Source of the DNA: Schaalia suimastitidis DSM 15538
GTDB taxonomy: Bacteria > Actinomycetota > Actinomycetes > Actinomycetales > Actinomycetaceae
Reading direction: 5' to 3'
NCBI RefSeq assembly: GCF_000429105.1
Contig: NZ_AUBF01000006.1
Coordinates: 1 to 64,000, forward strand
DNA: 64,000 bases
Shown here: positions 26,600 to 34,468 of the stretch, piece after piece
How positions within the stretch are numbered: the stretch's first letter is position 1
Layout: each line of letters opens with the position of its first letter
The notes under the pieces: generated by a model
Told to the model about the DNA's origin: nothing
Seen by the model: only the letters and a program-made list of their open reading frames with translations
Databases searched by the model: none
Program-made: the position numbers and the translations under genes

Positions 26600-27007
26600 A
26601 TGCCGAATGTGTCTGAACTTGATCAAGCCCTAGCAACTATTAATCCCAGCTCGTTGGGAACCTACGTTTTTGCCCTCGTTGATTCTGTCCCGGAGGGTGT
26701 CGACGCCTTCGCAATCATCCGAGATGAGAACCTATGGACGGTAGTCGTCCCCGAAGCTGAAGCACGCCGCCTCCACCTCCCTACCGATGATACCTATGAG
26801 CGCATTAGCCTTGGCCTCACCTCGGCTCTTGCAGCCGTTGGCGTAACAGCTTCGATTGCACAAATTTTGTCCGCGCGGTCAATCACCGCGAATTTTGTCG
26901 CCTCCAACCGCCACAACCACCTATTCGTTCAAAAGGGACGTGCCCAAGAAACCCTGGCACTCCTCACCGATCTGGGACGACGCGCCAAGGGCTACCTCCC
27001 CCTTTAA
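26600..27007 (+). CDS. ACT-domain protein
   Basis: This small 135-residue soluble protein fits the actinobacterial 'ACT domain-containing protein' group (ACT_7/CASTOR-like). It has two beta-alpha repeats, with DAFAIIRDENLWTVVVPE and the C-terminal NRHNHLFVQKGRAQETLALL as the most typical parts. Such domains bind amino acids and act as sensors. The first residues (MPNVSELDQALATI) follow no strong ribosome-binding site. It is a single gene between the reductase and the DUF4921 gene. The ligand is unknown. Confidence 0.75.
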   Translation: MPNVSELDQALATINPSSLGTYVFALVDSVPEGVDAFAIIRDENLWTVVVPEAEARRLHLPTDDTYERISLGLTSALAAVGVTASIAQILSARSITANFVASNRHNHLFVQKGRAQETLALLTDLGRRAKGYLPL

Positions 27008-27087
27008 CGACATAGGGCGTATCACCTCGTCAATCGGGAACGAGGCGATAGCGCACCGACAGGGGCTACGACCGATAGACTAAGCCT

Positions 27088-28410
27088 ATGGCAGCGCTGC
27101 ACCCCTCGACTGATTCCGCAATACGCCGACTTCCTGACGGAACGGTCAAACAGCGTAACCTATTAACTGGAACGGAAGTGTGGACAGTACCCGGCAGAGG
27201 CAACCGGCCCCTCGACAATGTCCGTACCGTCGACCCTTTACCAATCGATCAACACGCACACGGGCACTACTGTGCATTTTGTGAAGGCCGCTACCTCGAT
27301 ACGCCGCCGGAGAAAGCGCGACTCATCCGTGACGCGCACGGTGCGTGGCACGAACTTGCTGGCCTACCAGCTGAAGATCTTTCCGCCACGGTGGCCGAGT
27401 TTCGCCGCATTCCAAATCTGTTCGAAATCGTCTCCTACAACTACTGGCACCTCAACTACGGCCATGTCCCCTCTGAGGGTGAACACCGTCGAATGGCGGA
27501 ATATTTGGCGTCATCACGCGGCTATGACCATGTGATGAATGTTGTGGGCGCGCGTATGAAAGCGCAGGGAACCACCGAGGAAGAACTTGCGGGCTTAAGT
27601 GATTCTGATTTGCTGCGGCAGGCCAACGGCTTTTTCAGTGGCGGACATGACCTTATCGTCGGGCGTCGCCACTATGTTGACGGCGCAGAAGACACCTCTC
27701 AATTGGCGTCATCTGGCACTCTAACCCCGGAAGAGCACTACCAGTACACCGCCTTTACTGCGCGCTCCATGCGGGACTTATACCGCCTCGATCCTGCCGT
27801 GCGCTACGTCGCTACCTTCCAAAACTGGCTTAAACCTGCTGGTGCATCCTTCGACCACCTCCATAAGCAGCTGGTGGCCATCGACGAACATTCAGTGCAA
27901 ACACAGGCTGAAGCCGACCGACTGATTCACGACCCAGATATTTACGACGAGATTTTGAAAGTTGGGGCCACTCGGAAACTGCTTATCGCACAAAACGACC
28001 ATGCGGTAGCGATGGTGGGCTTTGGGCATCGATTCCCAGGCTTGGCGGTGTGGCCACTTCACACGCCGCGCAATCCGTGGGAAGTCAGCGACGAAGTGAT
28101 GCGAAGCGTATCTGATCTGCTTCACGCTGTTCATGCAGCAACTGGCTCACAGGTACCTTGTAATGAAGAGTGGTACCACAGGCCACCTGATCTTGATGTA
28201 CCAATGCGGTGGCGGATTCTCCTCAAGTGGCGTCTGTCAACCTTGGCGGGTTTTGAGGGTGGTACGCGTATCTACCTCAATACGATCGATCCTTGGCAGG
28301 TTGCCTCGCAAGTCGTCCCACGCCTGCTGCACATGCGTGAGGCTGGCCAAATTGCGCCCATGAAGATTGGTGAGGAGTGCCGCGTATCACCCAGTCTGCT
28401 ACGGGATTAG
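27088..28410 (+). CDS. DUF4921 protein (galactose-1-phosphate uridylyltransferase-like, HIT superfamily)
   Basis: The 440-residue protein matches the actinobacterial DUF4921 family, a relative of GalT. It has a Zn-type C-A-F-C pair (YCAFCEG, about residue 58), a middle region with SYNYWHLNYGHV, and an H-L-H-K-Q motif (FDHLHKQLVAID, about 258) like the HxHxQ nucleotidyl-transfer site. The reaction is unknown; transfer or phosphorolysis of a nucleotide is likely. It ends convergently with the ThiB-like gene. Confidence 0.82.
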   Translation: MAALHPSTDSAIRRLPDGTVKQRNLLTGTEVWTVPGRGNRPLDNVRTVDPLPIDQHAHGHYCAFCEGRYLDTPPEKARLIRDAHGAWHELAGLPAEDLSATVAEFRRIPNLFEIVSYNYWHLNYGHVPSEGEHRRMAEYLASSRGYDHVMNVVGARMKAQGTTEEELAGLSDSDLLRQANGFFSGGHDLIVGRRHYVDGAEDTSQLASSGTLTPEEHYQYTAFTARSMRDLYRLDPAVRYVATFQNWLKPAGASFDHLHKQLVAIDEHSVQTQAEADRLIHDPDIYDEILKVGATRKLLIAQNDHAVAMVGFGHRFPGLAVWPLHTPRNPWEVSDEVMRSVSDLLHAVHAATGSQVPCNEEWYHRPPDLDVPMRWRILLKWRLSTLAGFEGGTRIYLNTIDPWQVASQVVPRLLHMREAGQIAPMKIGEECRVSPSLLRD

Positions 28411-28483
28411 GCGTTCATCGTGGCCTGGGAACACTGGCCTGGCCAGGCTTTGCGGCACCGGCGTATACATGCTGAGGCGGAAT

Positions 28484-29518
28484 CTACCGTTCAAGCGACG
28501 CAGGATCGGGTGTGAGGAACCACCATGCAGGGGCATCGGCTGTCTCAGGTGTGGGCGTTCCTGCCAATGGGGTGACCCACGGACTGTAATTCAACAAGGC
28601 CTGGCCAGCATCAGAGGTGAGGTAGGTGATGAGGTTTTTGGCTGCCCCAGACAGTTCTTCTGGCGCTGCGTCACCCGCTGGCGCAATATGCACGATGCGT
28701 TGGATACACGTGCCTGGGATAAGGCGTGCGTAACTTTGTGTACCAGTGTTGTCGCGGGCTTGCGCCGCTAACGATTGCGGGGCAACGATCAGAGGATAAT
28801 TGCCATTAGTGGCGTCCGGCAGCCACGACAGTGACGAGGCGGCGCTCCACTGCGTCAGCGCGTCGTTGTAGGTGGGGGCCGTCATGGCGCCAACGCCTTG
28901 CGCCGAAGCTAACCACTGGCTGGCGTCGCCTGTATGTCGACTAAGCATCTCAACAAATGCGTTGCCGAAGGTCGTATCTGCTGCAGGTATCACAAGGTGC
29001 TCGGCCATAGTAGCCACCTCATCCGCAGTCGTTGGCATGGCCACGTTATTGGCCGAAAACCAGCTGATATCTGCCATCACACAAATATCGTCGCGCCCAT
29101 AGGCCGTGGCGTGGGGCACCTGCGCGTTATCCACACCAAGGACAAGTTCTGCATCTTCAGGTACCGCATCGAGGCTAGCGGCTTCATTTTGGACGATGGT
29201 CTCACCAGTAATTTCATTGAATATTGAGACAAGTTCGTCGCTCAGGCGAGCACCCGGCAAGTAGGCAACATTAACCTGACCTTTTCCACGTTCAACGGCG
29301 AAAGCAGATAAGAGTTCCTCCCGGTGGGACGTGGACGTCACTTCCTCTTCGCTTATTCCCACCTCGGGCGTGGAGGATTGACTGTGTTGCGGCTTTCCAT
29401 CAAGGGGACCAAAACTATCCGTGAAGGGCTGTGCATCGCCGATAGCAGGACTGCACGCTGTCAAAAAGGTGGCGGTACCTGCAATGATGACGGCGGCAAT
29501 ACTGCGTTTGCGTGGCAT
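28484..29518 (-). CDS. Orphan ThiB-like substrate-binding lipoprotein
   Basis: This 344-residue protein has a signal peptide with lipobox LTAC, a Ser/Thr/Glu linker and a binding-protein fold of the ThiB type: VNVAYLPGARLSDELVSIFNEITG, ELVLGVDNAQV, YGRDDICVMADISWFSANNV and a C-terminal LITYLTSDAGQALLNYSPWVTPL. It shares this plan with the true ThiB at 4565-5644, including the segment before an aspartate-cysteine-valine stretch (DVCVNFD there, DICVMAD here). No permease, ATPase or TPP riboswitch is nearby. It may feed the thiamine transporter, or bind a related ligand. ATG at 29518 was chosen because it starts the signal peptide; the open frame extends 115 codons upstream without protein character. 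Confidence 0.75.
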   Translation of the reverse strand: MPRKRSIAAVIIAGTATFLTACSPAIGDAQPFTDSFGPLDGKPQHSQSSTPEVGISEEEVTSTSHREELLSAFAVERGKGQVNVAYLPGARLSDELVSIFNEITGETIVQNEAASLDAVPEDAELVLGVDNAQVPHATAYGRDDICVMADISWFSANNVAMPTTADEVATMAEHLVIPAADTTFGNAFVEMLSRHTGDASQWLASAQGVGAMTAPTYNDALTQWSAASSLSWLPDATNGNYPLIVAPQSLAAQARDNTGTQSYARLIPGTCIQRIVHIAPAGDAAPEELSGAAKNLITYLTSDAGQALLNYSPWVTPLAGTPTPETADAPAWWFLTPDPASLER

Positions 29519-29765
29519 ATGTGTTCCCTTCTGAGCAAGTCTTAGTGTATTGCGCCCACGGCATTGGCGGGTTGGCATATACGCGGCGCGCCTTGGAGCG
29601 CAACAAAAGAAGGCATCTGCCTGATGGCACCGTGACCGTGCCCGCTGGCAAATACTCTTAAGCACACTGGTCCGCATATGCGTGACACACCTGCATCGTA
29701 TGACTAAATAAGGCAAGATGAGTTCTAGCAGTTGCTGCTCAATCGCCACAAGGAAACAGGAGAGC

Positions 29766-30032
29766 ATGATGGATTTAGGGTGGAAGATCTTTTCAGGCGG
29801 CGCATTAGCTCTGACCGCCCTAGCTGCTGGCAAAGTCGCCGAGGTGGGGTGGCGCGTGGCCACCGGTATGGATGTTCCCGATGACGATGACGACGAGGTG
29901 AGCCTCGTTGCGGTGGTGGCTTTCGCTGCGGTTTCTGCTGCCGTTATTGCCTACGCACAGCACTACACTTCACGAGGCGCGAAGAAGGTCTACGCTCGAC
30001 GCAGCCAGCGTCGGCAGATTACCGAAGCCTGA
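29766..30032 (+). CDS. DUF4235 membrane protein
   Basis: The 88-residue protein shows the DUF4235 plan: a short N-terminus D-L-G-W-K-I, one hydrophobic helix (GGALALTALAAGKVAEVGW), an Asp-rich loop (PDDDDDE) and a second helix (VSLVAVVAFAAVSAAVIAYA) ending in a basic tail. Two ATG codons in a row begin it; AGGAG spacing favours the second (29769). Function of the family is unknown; these small proteins are widespread in Actinobacteria. Confidence 0.85.
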   Translation: MMDLGWKIFSGGALALTALAAGKVAEVGWRVATGMDVPDDDDDEVSLVAVVAFAAVSAAVIAYAQHYTSRGAKKVYARRSQRRQITEA

Positions 30033-30064
30033 GTGCGCGGTTCGAGGCGTCAGTAAGACGCAGT

Positions 30065-30424
30065 TCACATTAGCGGTAAATGTGCCGCCAAATCGGTTCG
30101 TTGTCCCGACGCTTCTACACTCCCTGCGCGCACGGCCTCGTCCCACGTGACCGCACCCGTGACCAAAGCAAGCCACGTGTGAGGGTCCGTTTCGATGACA
30201 GCCGGAGGAGTGCCTCGTCGATGGGTGGTACCAGAGAACGCTTGTGTCACGCCAGCTGGAGGAACACGGATTTCGACGGCACCGCCTGGGTGAAGCGCGG
30301 CAAGTTCTTCGAGGCTCCACCGCACCGCAGTCAACAGGTGTTGACGATCCGTATCCTCACCTAAGCGCCTCCAGGTTGAAATCGCCGCGATGCCGTCACT
30401 GTCACTGATCCGTCGCTTCACCAT
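30065..30424 (-). CDS. Sterol-carrier-family (SCP2-like) protein
   Basis: This 119-residue soluble protein matches the actinobacterial 'sterol carrier family protein', with LLTAVRWSLEELAALHPG, VEIRVPPAGVTQ, VIETDPHTWLALVTG and the final SGQRTDLAAHLPL. These proteins resemble the SCP2/TetR-C lipid-binding fold; the ligand is unknown. The ATG at 30424 gives the usual MVKRRI-type N-terminus and follows AAGGATAGGG; the open frame goes 36 codons further without support. Confidence 0.82.
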   Translation of the reverse strand: MVKRRISDSDGIAAISTWRRLGEDTDRQHLLTAVRWSLEELAALHPGGAVEIRVPPAGVTQAFSGTTHRRGTPPAVIETDPHTWLALVTGAVTWDEAVRAGSVEASGQRTDLAAHLPLM

Positions 30425-30681
30425 ATCCCTATCCTTGCACAGCTCCTCAGCCTGCATGTCAACGGTGGCGCTCGGTGGTGCGCTGGCAGGGCGTCGCAGC
30501 TTGTGCGAAGCGTCTCTTCGGTGACACGACACCGGAAGAACGTGCAGACGAGATTATCGCCTACTGCAAACAGCACATTAAGAACTCGACGCTTCGCACT
30601 CGCGGACCTATTACTACGACTGCTCACCGTTCCAACACGTGCATGCCGGGCCCCACCAAGATCACACTATTGCGCAACCTT

Positions 30682-32649
30682 CTACCTCTGAGTGGCGACC
30701 CTGCGAGTGCGCGTGTACAGAGCCACCACGATGGCAACAAATACGGCCAGACCCAGCCATGTCGCCACCGGCGCGAAGGATTCGGGGACAAAGCTGAGCG
30801 GCACATTCAGACCAACCAAGCCCGCGAAGATCACGCCCCACAGGGATTCGCCAACGATCAAACCCGTCGCAGTAAGAATCCCCATGCGTTTGGCACGTTC
30901 AGGATCCTTCTGGGTAGCAGCCCACTTGTCGTAGAAATGCCCCAAGAGGGCGCCGATCGGGATGACGATGGTGACCGCCATCGGCAGATACATACCCATG
31001 CCCACTGCTAGACCCGGCAAGGACAGACCCTGAGTAAAACGGCGAAGCACCTCGTCAATGATGATCACGCCGATACCAATCAAAGCGCCAAGACCCAGCA
31101 GATTCCAATCAAGGTCACCACCGAAAACACCTTGGGCCAACGTTGACAACAGCGAGGCTTGTGGGGCAGCCAAGGCATTCTCGCCCGCTCCCGGCGCACC
31201 CTGGAATCCAAAAGCAGTCTGCATAAGGTTCAAGACGGGTGGGATGATGATTGCACCAAAAATCACGCCGATGACCAGCGCGACCTGCTGGCGCCACGGG
31301 GTCGCGTCCACCAGTTGGCCGGTCTTGAGGTCCTGCAGGTTGTCGTTAGAGATAGTGGCGATACCAAAGACGATGGCGGCAGTGAACAGCGTGTAAGCAA
31401 CTAGTGCGCCCTGCTCATCTCCGGTCGCGGTGCCATGCACTAGCTTGACGACCAAGGCGGCAGTAATAACGACGAGGATACCCACGCCGGAGATAGGCGA
31501 ATTGGATGCACCAATGAGGCCCGCCATATACCCGCAGACCGAGGCGACAGCCAAGCCGGTGAGCAGGACGAAAAGGATGGACACAATGACCAGACCGACG
31601 ATGCCGTGGGCAGCAGGGGTGTCTTTGACGAATAACCACAGCAGCACGCCGATAGGCAGCATCGAGGCCAGGGTGACGCCGATGACGACCTTGGCAGACA
31701 GATCTTGTTCGGTCAGTGGCACCTCTTCACCTGCACCGCGCTTTGCGGAGGAGGCGAGGGAGTCGCGGATACCAGTGACAATGGGACCAATGAGCTTGAG
31801 GAGGGTCCAGATTGCGGCGATCGCGATGGTGCCAGCGCCAATCAGACGGACCTCGCTGCGGAAGGTGGTGGATACGACGGAAGCCAGATCGGCAGCGTCA
31901 GCGATCTGACCGGAGGTGAGCACCGGCAGGAGCACACCGTAAGAGATGAGCAGACCGACGATCATGGCTGCACCGACCCCGATACCGACGAGGTGCCCCA
32001 CGCCAATCAGGGCCAGGGACAGAGAGCCAGCAGCCATGGTGCCGCCCGCACCCAAGCGGAATACACCGGAGATTTCAGTGCCTACGGCCTTAATAGAGCC
32101 GAGGATGGCAAAGCCTGCCGAGGACAGGCCACCCCAGATGATAGCCCACAGCCCGCGCTTGGAATCCTCGGCGCCTTGGTGAGAGTCACCGACCTTGAGG
32201 ACCTCGGCGGCTGCCACGCCTTCGGGGTAGGGCAGGGTCGAGTTGGTGACCAGCGCCCGTCGCAGCGGGATGGAGTACATGACGCCGAGGATGCCACCCA
32301 AGGCAATAACAAAAACCGACTGCCAGTAGGGGAAGCCTTGCCACCAGCCGACCATCACCAGGCCAGGCAGGACGAAGATGATCGCTGACAGGGTGCCTGC
32401 GGCGGACGCAATGGTCTGGACAATGTTGTTCTCTTGGACGGTGTGGTCCTTGAAGTAACGCAGGATCGCCATAGAGATGACAGCCGCTGGGATAGATGTC
32501 GCGAAAGTCAGACCCGCTTTGAGGCCCAGGTAGACATTGGCCGCCGTGAAGATCAGGGTGATGATCCCACCAATGATGACGCCTCTCAGCGTCAACTCTT
32601 TGATCGACGGGCCGCCGGTCTTCGATGCAGGTCTCATATGGGGTGTCAT
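30682..32649 (-). CDS. OPT-family oligopeptide transporter
   Basis: This 655-residue protein has about fourteen to sixteen membrane segments and the OPT-family N-terminus: SIKELTLRGVIIGGIITLIFTAANVYLGLKAG includes the conserved first helix and loop, followed by IPAAVISMAILRYF. OPT proteins are proton-coupled importers of peptides or metal-chelate compounds. The ATG at 32649 follows GGAG; an ATG 12 codons earlier lacks one. It stands alone. Several peptidase genes lie within 10 kb (oligopeptidase B, S33), which suits peptide use, but no operon ties them. Confidence 0.9.
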   Translation of the reverse strand: MTPHMRPASKTGGPSIKELTLRGVIIGGIITLIFTAANVYLGLKAGLTFATSIPAAVISMAILRYFKDHTVQENNIVQTIASAAGTLSAIIFVLPGLVMVGWWQGFPYWQSVFVIALGGILGVMYSIPLRRALVTNSTLPYPEGVAAAEVLKVGDSHQGAEDSKRGLWAIIWGGLSSAGFAILGSIKAVGTEISGVFRLGAGGTMAAGSLSLALIGVGHLVGIGVGAAMIVGLLISYGVLLPVLTSGQIADAADLASVVSTTFRSEVRLIGAGTIAIAAIWTLLKLIGPIVTGIRDSLASSAKRGAGEEVPLTEQDLSAKVVIGVTLASMLPIGVLLWLFVKDTPAAHGIVGLVIVSILFVLLTGLAVASVCGYMAGLIGASNSPISGVGILVVITAALVVKLVHGTATGDEQGALVAYTLFTAAIVFGIATISNDNLQDLKTGQLVDATPWRQQVALVIGVIFGAIIIPPVLNLMQTAFGFQGAPGAGENALAAPQASLLSTLAQGVFGGDLDWNLLGLGALIGIGVIIIDEVLRRFTQGLSLPGLAVGMGMYLPMAVTIVIPIGALLGHFYDKWAATQKDPERAKRMGILTATGLIVGESLWGVIFAGLVGLNVPLSFVPESFAPVATWLGLAVFVAIVVALYTRTRRVATQR

Positions 32650-33152
32650 GGTGTACTCCGTTAACGAATTGATGAACTGTCGCATTCAACACCCTCTGAA
32701 CTAGCCGTGCCCCACCCTTTCGTCCCTTGCCTACATAGGCAGGCTACCTGGGTGTGCGTCACATTACGGCACGCGTATATGTGCCGGATCACGTGACAAC
32801 GGGGATGCCTGACTTCGCCAGTCATCTCACCTCCGGGTCGAGGCGGGCAGCCTTCCAGAATCCGCTGAAGACGATCCGCACCTTGGGTACTCCTGCTGCC
32901 ACCAGGTGGCGGCGCCCGCAGGTCACCCGTCCCTGTTCGCCGAGCACATAGGCTGACACAAAGCGAGGTTGAGACGAGATAAACGGTACGGAGCTCCTCA
33001 AGGACTTTTTCACCCGCGATCGTACTCGAGCCGTCACGACTCAGCCACCGGACCTCGACATTACTGGGCGCTTCGATACATTGGATAACGGCCTCCCGGG
33101 GACCTCGGGGACCTCTATCCGCACCCTCAGCATCGGGGTTTTAAGACATAAA
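32650..33152. other. Gene-free stretch, possible decayed coding fragments
   Basis: No complete gene is visible between the OPT gene and the tRNA terminator. On the minus strand two adjacent frames look partly protein-like: about 32990-33062 (VRWLSRDGSSTIAGEKVLEE) and, in the next frame, 32822-32960 (VSAYVLGEQGRV and KVRIVFSGFWKAARLDPE, ending at TGA-type stop 32822). This would fit one old gene broken by a frameshift. No family is recognised and the evidence is weak. Confidence 0.3.
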
Positions 33153-33196
33153 GAAACCGCTTGACCCCAACTTTTTGTTGGAATCATGCGGTTTTC
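33153..33196 (-). terminator. Terminator-like hairpin after tRNA-Ser
   Basis: GAAACCGC (33153-33160) pairs with the GCGGTTTTC segment (33188-33196), and CCAAC pairs with GTTGG around a T5 loop inside. On the minus strand the structure is followed by TTTCTTTATG, so it can end the tRNA transcript. Confidence 0.7.
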
Positions 33197-33198
33197 AA

Positions 33199-33288
33199 TG
33201 GCGGTAGCGGTGGGATTTGAACCCACGGTGGCTGTTACACCACACAGCATTTCGAGTGCTGCACCTTCGGCCGCTCGGACACGCTACC
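33199..33288 (-). tRNA. tRNA-Ser (CGA anticodon)
   Basis: On the minus strand the sequence has a 7-bp acceptor stem (GGTAGCG with CGCTACC), an A-box-like GTCCGAGCGGCCGAAGG D-arm, anticodon arm AGCACTCGAAATGCT with anticodon CGA, a long class II variable arm (about 20 bases) as in Ser tRNAs, T-arm GTGGGTTCAAATCCCAC, discriminator G and an encoded CCA (33199-33201). It reads UCG serine codons. Confidence 0.97.
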
Positions 33289-33397
33289 TCGGCCAATAAC
33301 ATTAGCGCATGGCAACCAATCGGTGCTAATCGGCTCTGACGCTTTTCGTCACAATCCACGCACAGCAACTATGCACGACGAAGAGCCTCCCTGTCGC

Positions 33398-34363
33398 CTA
33401 CAGCCCCAAGAACGCCTTAAATGCCGGTAACTCCCGTTGGAATTGAGCAAGACCCATGTGATACGCCGCGTCGAGACGATCCACATTCATCTCGGTACTA
33501 CTTGCGGTTGTCACCTCAGGAGCAAAGACGAAGGCACGTCCTTGTTCTTCCAACTCAAATACTTTGCGTCGCGCCGTATTGTAACGCGCAGGTCGACGCA
33601 GCACCCCCTCGTACACGGAAGGAAAATCCTTAAATTTTGCCCGCAACGCAATGTCAAGAGCAGGCCGCAACCCACCCTTGACGTAGTCACGTGGCCGCGT
33701 CAGCACCACGACGTATTTTTTGTAGCCTGCGCGCATCGCGGCATCTAAGGCAATACCGCCATTGTCACCAAGTGCGCCGTCAAAATACGTTTCGCCCTCA
33801 ACTTGCAGTGGCGGCATCAATATTGGCAGGGTTGACGAGGCACGTACCGCTTGGCACACCGCCTGCAGTGTCGCCATATCTTTCCTTGTCAGCCACTCCG
33901 TTTGACCGCGGGTAGCATTAAATGTGGCCACCTGAACCTGCGCTGGATTTGCCTCGAATGCCTCCATATCGAATGGTAATTCACCATCTGGCTGGGGGAT
34001 TTGCTCGTAGAGGAACTCAACATTAAACATCCCTTCTCCCCTCAGGAAGGAGGCCATTCCTCCACACCGTGGATCAGCCGCAATATCAACAAATGCGGCG
34101 CGTGCTCGCCACGCATCACGAGACACATAGTTCAGCGAATGTGTCGCCCCTGCAGAAACACCGGATACATGCGGGAAGACGATTCCTTCTTCAATCAGTG
34201 TAGTAACAACACCTGCCGTGTGGGCGCCACGCATACCCCCACCTTCGAAAACAATGGCAACATCGTCGATCACGTGTTCACCGGTATTACTGTCCGTCAT
34301 AGCGACCTTCCCCATATCTGACTGCTGAGTCGATTTTGCTCCTTTCACCTTGTCGGCGCCCAC
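33398..34363 (-). CDS. Patatin-like phospholipase
   Basis: The 321-residue protein has the patatin motifs in order: oxyanion loop FEGGGMRGAHTAGV (about 36-49), nucleophile Ser in GVSAG, and the dyad Asp in DGALGDNGG. It is a cytosolic Ser-Asp acyl hydrolase like the YjjU/RssA group; the substrate is unknown. GTG at 34363 is chosen because GGAGG lies 6 bases upstream; later ATG codons (34315, 34300) lack a comparable site. No signal peptide. Confidence 0.88.
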   Translation of the reverse strand: MGADKVKGAKSTQQSDMGKVAMTDSNTGEHVIDDVAIVFEGGGMRGAHTAGVVTTLIEEGIVFPHVSGVSAGATHSLNYVSRDAWRARAAFVDIAADPRCGGMASFLRGEGMFNVEFLYEQIPQPDGELPFDMEAFEANPAQVQVATFNATRGQTEWLTRKDMATLQAVCQAVRASSTLPILMPPLQVEGETYFDGALGDNGGIALDAAMRAGYKKYVVVLTRPRDYVKGGLRPALDIALRAKFKDFPSVYEGVLRRPARYNTARRKVFELEEQGRAFVFAPEVTTASSTEMNVDRLDAAYHMGLAQFQRELPAFKAFLGL

Positions 34364-34468
34364 CGTAGTCCTCCCTATGAGACCCGCTCAGTATCCACGA
34401 TCACAACACCTCACCTACACAAGCACCGTTTCGCGCCTTTTTCTGCCAGAACCTTTAGGCTTACAGGC

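Noticed and set aside
29519-29765. TPP riboswitch before the orphan ThiB-like gene
   Set aside because: No CUGAGA and no ACCUGA-GGNUAAUNCC-type blocks were found on the minus strand.
33041-33250. Minus-strand frame over the tRNA-Ser gene
   Set aside because: Its best-looking residues are a translation of the tRNA itself.
33202-33288. tRNA-associated integration site
   Set aside because: No integrase and no repeated 3' end of the tRNA-Ser gene were found nearby, so there is no sign of an inserted element.
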